A stretch of DNA of 64,000 nt from Symmachiella macrocystis (GTDB taxonomy: Bacteria; Planctomycetota; Planctomycetia; Planctomycetales; Planctomycetaceae), in NCBI RefSeq assembly GCF_007860075.1, contig NZ_SJPP01000003.1:682001-746000 (forward strand). Direction: 5' to 3'. The position numbers and the translations under genes were made by a program. A model generated the notes under the pieces. That model made no database searches and was not told the DNA's origin. It saw only the letters and a program-made list of their open reading frames with translations. Positions 57,660 to 64,000 of the stretch are shown here, in pieces; position 1 is the first letter of the stretch; each line of letters begins with the position of its first letter.

Positions 57660-58565
57660 TTGAGTATTCACCAAATCACCGAATTCGCGGCAATGATCGC
57701 CGCGCAAAGTCGTTCGTTCATCGAATCACCGCAACCGCTCGGCGACGCGCAATTGCAGGTCTGTTGGCAGGCAACGCGAAGCCGACTGATCGACGAACTG
57801 CAGCGGATCGATGCCTGCATCGATGACGAAACGACTTCTGGAATCAATGCGCATCCAAGCGAACCATTGTGGGACCGTTTGGCACCGCTGATCGAGGAGG
57901 TGTTTGCGACGGAAATGTTGACGCGCGTCTGGAGCGGTGTGTTGGCTGCACGGGACCGGCTTTACCCAACATGCGGTTATGGCGCCTTGGCCCGCAACAT
58001 TTTGGTCCTGCAATTGAAGGTCCGGCAACGGGCCTTGCGGTTATTGGTCGACGGCGCCGCAAACGATAAGGACGTCCGACGCATCGCCGCCACGGACCGT
58101 ACGCGGCGCAAACTCGAACGCTGGAACGATTTGCTGCTGGCTGAGATGGTACTGCGCGACGAGGTCGTCGACTACGCGTGCGATGCGCGTCGTGCCCACG
58201 AGTTCGGTATTGATTATTTCCAAAATCAAACACACGCCACTTATCACGCGACTTGGACCCTGCTAATCGCCGGCATGCGTGCGGCATTTCCAGCGACCGA
58301 CGGGGCAAACGCTGACACCGCTTCGCTCCCGGAAGATCTGTTTCGCGCCATCTTAGCCTGTCTACCGGTCGACGGATTTCTCGAGGATGGGCCCTCGTTG
58401 TCGCTGCGTTCGACACGCAACAAACGCATTCATCTGACGACCGATTGCCTACCATCGGACGCCATCACGGGAATGACTTCGAGGATTGTGAAACCGCGCG
58501 ACTCAAAATTTTCCCGACCGGCGAATGGAATTAGCTTTTCTCAACTGCGGCGTCCCCAAGATTGA
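57660..58565 (+). CDS. Hypothetical helical protein
   Basis: A 301-residue cytoplasmic protein, mostly helical, with no signal peptide, membrane span or known catalytic motif. Conserved-looking segments are LWDRLAPLIEEVFATEMLTRVWSGVLAARDRLYP (about 70-103) and RKLERWNDLLLAEMVLRDEVVDYACDARRAHEFGIDYFQ (about 149-187). I do not recognise the family. The frame starts with TTG at 57660 (weak ribosome-binding site); an ATG at 57693 is the alternative. Codon usage and the terminator at 58779 support a real gene. Confidence 0.65.
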   Translation: MSIHQITEFAAMIAAQSRSFIESPQPLGDAQLQVCWQATRSRLIDELQRIDACIDDETTSGINAHPSEPLWDRLAPLIEEVFATEMLTRVWSGVLAARDRLYPTCGYGALARNILVLQLKVRQRALRLLVDGAANDKDVRRIAATDRTRRKLERWNDLLLAEMVLRDEVVDYACDARRAHEFGIDYFQNQTHATYHATWTLLIAGMRAAFPATDGANADTASLPEDLFRAILACLPVDGFLEDGPSLSLRSTRNKRIHLTTDCLPSDAITGMTSRIVKPRDSKFSRPANGISFSQLRRPQD

Positions 58566-58778
58566 GTCGACGATCTTGACCGACGGGTGGCAGTGCCTTA
58601 ATAATGGGGGTCCACCGGCGAAAACGCGTAGTTTTTCCCCCTTATTTTAACGGGGGCAAACATCGCTACACACCGGTTTTTTCACCGGCAGTAGACTGCC
58701 CTAGCATTTTCGTACGCGATTCGCCAAAATACCCGTTCGTCGCATCTGCGATTGAATTGACACAATTTGAAAATCCCG

Positions 58779-58811
58779 CTGCCCAAGGAACAATTGCTCC
58801 TTGGGCAGTTT
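58779..58811 (+). terminator. Intrinsic terminator upstream of greA
   Basis: CTGCCCAAGGA (58779-58789) pairs perfectly with TCCTTGGGCAG (58798-58808) around an 8-nt loop, followed by TTTGC. It would end the transcript of the hypothetical gene at 57660-58565. A weaker hairpin with CCCCC...GGGGG arms lies upstream at about 58639-58658. Confidence 0.7.
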
Positions 58812-58940
58812 GCTATCTATCACACATGTTTTTGCGCCGTGAACTCGCACAATGACTGCGAGTCGTGCGGCCTGGAGTCGGAGGCGGTGGCATCGCCGAC
58901 CGCGCCGGCAAAATTTCGTATCTTGCAGTGAGTAATTGTT

Positions 58941-59426
58941 ATGGAGAAACAACCGATTTCGCGTGAGGGTTTTGACAAAATCCGCGAGGATGTTCGGCGT
59001 ATGGAAGAGGAAGAAATGCCTTTCATTGCCGAAAAAATCGCCGAAGCCCGCGCCGAAGGGGATTTGAGTGAAAACGCGGAGTACCATGCGCAGCGGGAAG
59101 CCCAAGGGCTCCTGCAGGCCAAGATCAATCAACTGCGCACAAAACTCGCCGATTCCTATATCGTTGATAAAAGCAAATTGCCCAAGGGGATCGTCACGTT
59201 CGGCTCGGTGGTGACAATCAAAGACCTTTCCGACGACATGGAAGAAAAGTACGAATTCGTCGGCCCCGGCGAAGACGACTATACCGGTGAGATTATGAAA
59301 ATCCTCACTAGTAGTCCGTTGGCAACCGCGCTCATGGGGAAAAAACCGGGCGACAAAGTCGAAGTCCCGCTTCCCAAAGGGACAGCGGAATACGAAGTCG
59401 TCGCGATCGATGACGCTGACGACTAG
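58941..59426 (+). CDS. greA: Transcription elongation factor GreA
   Basis: A 161-residue GreA/GreB factor that rescues backtracked RNA polymerase by transcript cleavage. The N-terminal coiled coil contains [26 protein letters not shown] (about 29-54), with the acidic tip DLSENAEY that reaches the polymerase active site. The C-terminal globular domain contains [23 protein letters not shown]. The length is standard. It stands alone and is followed by a DapA-like gene 94 bp downstream. Confidence 0.97.
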   Translation: MEKQPISREGFDKIREDVRRMEEEEMPFIAEKIAEARAEGDLSENAEYHAQREAQGLLQAKINQLRTKLADSYIVDKSKLPKGIVTFGSVVTIKDLSDDMEEKYEFVGPGEDDYTGEIMKILTSSPLATALMGKKPGDKVEVPLPKGTAEYEVVAIDDADD

Positions 59427-59520
59427 GTTGCCCTGCCACTTCGTAGCAGAACACCGGCGCGCAAAGTCTGTCCCCCAATCTCCCACGGGTTCGTCTCATT
59501 GAAGAAGGAAACGTCGTTCC

Positions 59521-60477
59521 ATGTCGCCCGATTTTCGTCCGTCTGAAATGATTCGACCGCAGCGGAAGCTGACCGGAATCTCCGCAATCTTGCTGCCGTT
59601 CACCGAAGCGGGCGAAGTCGACTGGACCGCGCTGCAAGCGCACATTCTCCGCACAGCGGAAACTGGATTGATGCCCGCGGTCAATATGGACACCGGGTTC
59701 CTAAATCTGATCGACGAACCGACGAAGCTCCGCGTACTGGAAATCACACGAGAAGTCCTGCACGGCGCGCCGTTTTGCGCCGGAGCTTACTCCGCCGATG
59801 AGCCAGGCGCTGCGTGGTGCGCGGATGAATACCTGCGGCAAATGGAGCTGATTCAGCAACACGGCGGCATGCCGGTGATTTTTCAATCCTATGGACTCAC
59901 CGGCCAAGCCCCGGCGGAGATCGTCGCCGCCTATGAACAACTCGCCGCCAGTTGCGACCGTTTTCTGGCCTTCGAACTGACCGAGGATCTGCTGCCGTTC
60001 GGGAAGACTTACGATCTCGAAACCTATGCGGCGCTGTTAAAAATTCCCCAATGCGTGGGAGCCAAGCATTCCTCGTTTCGCCGTGAACCGGAATGGCAAC
60101 GCCTCAAATTGCGCGACGAATTACGGCCTGACTTCAAAGTCTACACCGGCAACGATCTGGCAATCGATATGGTGATGTACGGCAGCGATTACCTGCTGGG
60201 CTTAAGCACATTTGGCCCCGATTATTTCGCCCGCCGCGACGCCTATTGGTTGGCGGGAGACGCGCGGTTTTATGAACTCAACGATTGGCTGCAGTATCTG
60301 GGAATGTTTGCCTTCCGTGATCCCAGCCCCGCTTACAAGCATTCGGCGGCACAATTTTTGAAATTGCGAGGTTGGATCCCCTGCGATAACACTTGCCCCG
60401 GCAGCCCAACCCGCCCTGATTCGGACGTGCCCGTTTTGGCCGAGATCATGCAAAAACTCGATGCCCTGATTGCGTAA
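59521..60477 (+). CDS. Dihydrodipicolinate synthase/N-acetylneuraminate lyase family protein
   Basis: A 318-residue TIM-barrel aldolase of the DapA/NanA superfamily. It opens LTGISAILLPFTEAGEVDWTALQAHILRTAETGLMPAVNMDTGF; the family GTTGE motif appears altered to the NMDTGF region, so it is not a standard DapA. The Schiff-base lysine is expected in VGAKHSS (about residue 180). Later YTGNDLAIDMVMYGSDYLLGLSTFGPDYF matches the barrel's end. The substrate is unknown. Confidence 0.85.
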   Translation: MSPDFRPSEMIRPQRKLTGISAILLPFTEAGEVDWTALQAHILRTAETGLMPAVNMDTGFLNLIDEPTKLRVLEITREVLHGAPFCAGAYSADEPGAAWCADEYLRQMELIQQHGGMPVIFQSYGLTGQAPAEIVAAYEQLAASCDRFLAFELTEDLLPFGKTYDLETYAALLKIPQCVGAKHSSFRREPEWQRLKLRDELRPDFKVYTGNDLAIDMVMYGSDYLLGLSTFGPDYFARRDAYWLAGDARFYELNDWLQYLGMFAFRDPSPAYKHSAAQFLKLRGWIPCDNTCPGSPTRPDSDVPVLAEIMQKLDALIA

Positions 60478-60554
60478 CGCCCTGACTGCCGTTCATTTCG
60501 GCTTCGGCAGCTTTTGGATCCATTGACCGGTCGACTGCTGAACTTCCTGTTCTC

Positions 60555-62156
60555 TTAAAGCTGAGAAATCAGCAGCGGCGCCAGAATCGTCATCAGGATC
60601 AGCGCCAGCGGATAGACGGCGGCGTAGCTGGTTGAAGGGATACTGGAATCGACCATCGACGTGACCGCGCCCAAACCGGGGGTCGACGTCATTGCTCCGC
60701 AGATCCCCCCTGCCGCTTCCAGTCGTCCGAGGCGGCATACATATTTAGCCAGCAGAACGCCCACTGCGAGGGGAACGATCACAATGATCACCGCCCCCAA
60801 CGGCAAAACGACTCCGTATCGCTGGATCACGGAGAATAACTGGCCGCCAGCTTGCGCACCGGCCTGAGCGAGGAATAGCGACAACCCAATTTCTGAGAGC
60901 AGAAACCGAGCAGCGCGAGGCATCCATCCCGCAATCGGCCCGATGTGCCCCATGTGCCCTAACACCAATCCGACAAGCAACGGCCCTCCGGCCAATCCGA
61001 GGGAAACGGAAAGTGTGCCCAATTCAAAATTCACATGCCCAACAAAGATCCCCAAGGTCAATCCCAATAGAAGGCTGATCAGATCGGTCTCTTCCAATGT
61101 TCGCTCGCGATGCCCCGCGAATTCGACAAACTGTTCCAGTCCGCTCAACTCTCCCACAGCGGTCAAGGCATCGCCAGATTGTAGGATTTCCGAAGGACTG
61201 GGAACAAATTCAACGTCCTGCCGAGTGATCCGGGAAATGGTCACACCAAATTTCGATAGCAAATGCAGTTGTTTTAACGATTGGCCAATGACGTTTTTCG
61301 AAGTGACGACGACGCGGCGGTGTTGCCGTTCGACATCCAACACATATTCCACATCTTGGCACTCCTGCCCCAACACTTCCACGACTTCGGGGATGTGGCA
61401 CTTGGCCCCCACGACGAGAATCCGCTGTCCCGTTTCCAATTGAAACGACGCAGGTGGGGGCTGCAGTTTATCATTCACCATAACTCGCGAGATTTGACAA
61501 TTGGCCTTGGCAAAAATAGCGAGATCGCGTGATCGTTTGCCAGCAACGTTTGGATTGGTCACATCCACGAGCACGCGCGTAATGGAGCGGTCCAGCGGTG
61601 TGTTGCCATTGGTACCATGCGTGGAACTGGATCGATCGGACAGTAACCGCGGCAGGATGTTGATGAACAACACGACTCCCACAACGCCAAACGGATAGGC
61701 GATGCCGAAGCCCACGGCCACCTCTGTGTCCAACGGAAGTCGTTCGGAGGCAGCGGCGAGCGCCGGCGTACTGGTGAGTGCCCCAGCAAATAATCCCGCA
61801 GCCAGTCCCGGACTGAGCCCCAGCATTTCCGCGACGCCCCAGGCAATCAGGCCCGCTGAAATGATCATGCAGACAGCCAGTATGATTAGCGACCGTCCTC
61901 GCTGTAAAAACATGCCGAGAAAGCTCGGACCGGCACCGATCCCCAGGCAATAGACGAATAACACAATCCCCACGGTGCCCGCGGTCTGTGGGACAGCGTA
62001 CCCCAAGTGCCCAGCCGCTAACGCGACGAACACGACGCCGGAGGTTCCCAGCGAAATCCCACGCCAGGTAATACGTCCCAGCATCAATCCGAGGCATATC
62101 ACTCCGAATAAGGTGACTATCTCTTCTGTTGACTCACTCACAGTTGTCGGCTCCAT
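60555..62156 (-). CDS. AspT/YidE-like transporter
   Basis: A 533-residue membrane protein of the aspartate:alanine exchanger family. Two membrane halves, each with the AspT pattern (GGLFAGALTSTPALAAASERLP-type and GGICGAMTSTPGLGAVTSMVDSSIP), flank a central soluble part. That part contains two TrkA-C/RCK-like domains (about 190-265 and 275-350; GKRSRDLAIFAKANCQISRVMVN and NVIGQSLKQLHLLSKFGVTISRITR). The ligand is unknown. The gene stands alone, convergent with the DapA-like gene. Confidence 0.93.
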   Translation of the reverse strand: MEPTTVSESTEEIVTLFGVICLGLMLGRITWRGISLGTSGVVFVALAAGHLGYAVPQTAGTVGIVLFVYCLGIGAGPSFLGMFLQRGRSLIILAVCMIISAGLIAWGVAEMLGLSPGLAAGLFAGALTSTPALAAASERLPLDTEVAVGFGIAYPFGVVGVVLFINILPRLLSDRSSSTHGTNGNTPLDRSITRVLVDVTNPNVAGKRSRDLAIFAKANCQISRVMVNDKLQPPPASFQLETGQRILVVGAKCHIPEVVEVLGQECQDVEYVLDVERQHRRVVVTSKNVIGQSLKQLHLLSKFGVTISRITRQDVEFVPSPSEILQSGDALTAVGELSGLEQFVEFAGHRERTLEETDLISLLLGLTLGIFVGHVNFELGTLSVSLGLAGGPLLVGLVLGHMGHIGPIAGWMPRAARFLLSEIGLSLFLAQAGAQAGGQLFSVIQRYGVVLPLGAVIIVIVPLAVGVLLAKYVCRLGRLEAAGGICGAMTSTPGLGAVTSMVDSSIPSTSYAAVYPLALILMTILAPLLISQL

Positions 62157-62569
62157 CGTAGACGGTAGACCAAAGTCCGCAAATGACGTGCCGCGGTACG
62201 GCGTTCCGCCATGAGTTTTGGCCTACTTCAATATTCATCCCACAGATACACTGGTTTCAGCATGAAGAAACCGGCGCTCGTTTTCTCTAACTCATCAAAC
62301 TGTTTTTACTGCCGCTCTCAGTGAAAACAGTATGTGCGCAGAATTTGAGCAGATGTCTAGTCGTCCTCAAAGAAACTTTGGAACTTAAATTCTTCGCAAA
62401 CCTTGCTAAGTCCAGAAGGACGATCGAATCAATGCGAGGTTTGCCTGTCATTTCCGATGGCTTACTAGATTTTTGTGGAACTGTTTCATACGAATCATCG
62501 TCTCACTTCTCGAAGTTGCTGGTCACATCACTTCAGCACGTACTCCCAATCCGCTCACGGAGGTGAAGC
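62157..62569. other. Divergent intergenic region with an unexplained hairpin
   Basis: A 413-bp region. ACTGTTTTTACTG (62299-62311) pairs with CAGTGAAAACAGT (62319-62331) over 13 bp with one wobble. It lies between two divergent genes, where no terminator is expected. An open frame at 62321-62566 does not look like a protein. The ribosome-binding site GGAGGT lies at 62559-62564, for the next gene. Confidence 0.5.
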
Positions 62570-64000
62570 ATGTTGCGCTACCGTAGTCTCCCGTTTATCG
62601 CCAGCCTGATTTGTCTGTTCGCCTCAACCAGCGCAGATGCCCAAGTGATTGTGATTAATCCCGAACGCGATCGGATTGCCCGCCCCAGTCCGCGGCCGAT
62701 TCGGCAGGACTACGAGATCAAATCGGTCGACATCCAAGCCGACATCCGCGATCAGGCGGCTGAGGTTCAGGTCTCGCAAGTTTTCGCCAACAAAAGCAGC
62801 CGCACCTTACAAGCGACTCTCTTTTTTCCGCTGCCCGATGAGGCAACGATCAGTGGATTGACGTTGATTGTCGACGGGAAAGAATTACCCGGGCGATTGT
62901 TACCCAAGGACGAAGCGCGGCGGATCTATGAAGATATCGTCCGCCGCAGCCAAGACCCCGCTTTGCTGGAATATATGGGGCGCGGATTGTTTCGCACGAG
63001 CGTGTTTCCCGTCCCGCCTAATGCCCAGCGCAAAGTCGAGATCCGCTATTCGCAATTGCTCAAAAAAAGCGATGGGCTGGTCGACTTCTCATTGCCCTTG
63101 GGCAACTCCAAGCACTCGACCAAACCAATCAAACAATTGAATCTCACAGTCCGCGTGCATGCGAACGAGGGCATCAAAACCATCTACAGCCCTTCGCACG
63201 ATGTGAATATCGAGCGTCCCGAATCCAAGCGGGCGATTTGCAAAACCACGCTGTCCGACGTCGCCGCAGCGGACGATTTTCGTCTATTGTTCGGCACCGA
63301 GAGCGGGCCGGTCGGTATGAACGTGCTCAGTTATCGCCCCGACAAATCTCAGGACGGTTACTTTTTGCTATTGGCTGCGCCGGAAATCGCCGCCGCCGAG
63401 GCCCAAGCGGTCCCCAAGACGGTGGTGTTCGTGGTGGATCGATCCGGCAGCATGAGCGGACAAAAATTTGAACAGGTTCGCAAGGCTTTGCGATTCGTCC
63501 TGGATCGACTCGGCCCCGAGGACCTGTTCAATATTGTCGCCTACGATTCCAAAGTCGATGCCTTCCGACCGGAATTGCAGCGGGCGGACGAAGCGACGAT
63601 TGCGCAAGCCCGTGGTTTTGTCGATGGGCTTTATGCCGGCGGCAGTACAAATATTGACGGGGCACTGCAAAAATCGCTGGAGATGCTCAGCGATGCTGAC
63701 CGCCCAAACTATGTCTTGTTTTTGACCGATGGACTGCCGACGGTCGGCGAGCAAAACGATGTGAAAATCGCTGCACGAGCCCAAGCGGCCAACACCGTTC
63801 GCGCTCGGCTGTTCAATTTCGGCGTCGGATTCGACGTCAATAGCCGCCTGTTGGATCGACTGTCACGTGAACAGCGCGGACAATCGATTTATGTGCGTCC
63901 CAACGAAGACATCGAAGCCCAGGTCGCCACGCTGTACAACCGCATCGCCTCGCCAGTGCTGACCGATCTGGCTATTGAATTTTTATTCGAAGCAAAACCC
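62570..64000 (+). CDS. Exported VIT and von Willebrand factor A domain protein (3' part missing)
   Basis: The first 477 residues of an exported protein that continues past the right edge. A signal peptide (about 1-24, ending ADA) is followed by a VIT domain (about 45-185; QVFANKSSRTLQATLFFPLP, LPKDEARRIYEDIVRRSQDPALLEY, FPVPPNAQRKVEIRYSQ). A VWA domain follows (about 285-460) with an intact MIDAS, DRSGSMSGQK, and the later LFLTDGLPT. The architecture is that of inter-alpha-trypsin-inhibitor-like proteins, widespread in Planctomycetes, and suggests metal-dependent protein binding outside the cytoplasm. GGAGGT 5 nt before the ATG gives a strong start. Confidence 0.92.
   Translation, partial: MLRYRSLPFIASLICLFASTSADAQVIVINPERDRIARPSPRPIRQDYEIKSVDIQADIRDQAAEVQVSQVFANKSSRTLQATLFFPLPDEATISGLTLIVDGKELPGRLLPKDEARRIYEDIVRRSQDPALLEYMGRGLFRTSVFPVPPNAQRKVEIRYSQLLKKSDGLVDFSLPLGNSKHSTKPIKQLNLTVRVHANEGIKTIYSPSHDVNIERPESKRAICKTTLSDVAAADDFRLLFGTESGPVGMNVLSYRPDKSQDGYFLLLAAPEIAAAEAQAVPKTVVFVVDRSGSMSGQKFEQVRKALRFVLDRLGPEDLFNIVAYDSKVDAFRPELQRADEATIAQARGFVDGLYAGGSTNIDGALQKSLEMLSDADRPNYVLFLTDGLPTVGEQNDVKIAARAQAANTVRARLFNFGVGFDVNSRLLDRLSREQRGQSIYVRPNEDIEAQVATLYNRIASPVLTDLAIEFLFEAKP

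Overview
The window reads as chromosomal DNA of a planctomycete of the Planctomycetaceae type. The evidence is the gene content: Tat-exported Gfo/Idh/MocA and BNR/sialidase proteins, a DUF1080 protein, a secreted VIT/VWA protein, an FG-GAP/UnbV protein, WD40 and TPR proteins of the type found in Planctomycetes, and a small secreted protein with a 'SYYSH' motif. Genes lie on both strands in short operons. I found no rRNA, tRNA, CRISPR array, transposase or prophage gene. The first gene (Gfo/Idh/MocA oxidoreductase) and the last gene (VIT/VWA protein) are cut by the window edges.

Layout. 1-4.5 kb: oxidoreductase, DinB-like protein, sialidase-like protein, proC and a 3-hydroxyacyl-CoA dehydrogenase. 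4.5-7 kb: a solitary retron. It has a reverse transcriptase with the retron hallmarks NAxxH, YADD and VTG. It is preceded by an unannotated 176-nt msr-msd-like RNA flanked by 11-bp a1/a2 repeats, with a promoter placed so that transcription would begin at a1. A site-2 protease gene is divergent to it. 7.7-16 kb: glycerate kinase, heptosyltransferase-like GT9, a TPR/metallopeptidase protein, a TIGR03790 protein and an RfaE-like sugar kinase. 16-22 kb: an iron-sulfur assembly cluster transcribed leftward, sufR-nuoB-sufC-sufB-sufD-Rieske ferredoxin, with a respiratory complex I subunit inside it.

22-36.8 kb: AGCS symporter, universal stress proteins, DUF971, DUF1080, a thioredoxin-fold protein, coaD, three tandem Hsp20 genes with a clear terminator, a WD40 protein, an acidic DSG-repeat protein with an N-terminal helix-turn-helix, and rph (RNase PH). 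37-46 kb: a tiny membrane protein, a hypothetical protein with glycosyltransferase-like traits, a polytopic membrane protein, a DUF2063 protein and a dedA-GT2-GT2 operon. 46-64 kb: a zinc-ribbon/arginine-rich protein, ispD, a soluble globin-PAS-PAS-PAS chemoreceptor, an ABC ATPase, a class IV aminotransferase ending in a 7-bp tandem repeat, a 1224-residue FG-GAP protein, greA, a DapA-like lyase, an AspT-like transporter and the partial VIT/VWA protein.

The most notable item is the retron at 5086-6851. Protein motifs, RNA fold, flanking repeats and promoter position agree independently, but no recognisable effector gene accompanies it. The next most notable are the sufR-controlled cluster containing nuoB and the globin-coupled PAS chemoreceptor. 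All calls were made by reading the sequence. No database search or folding program was run.
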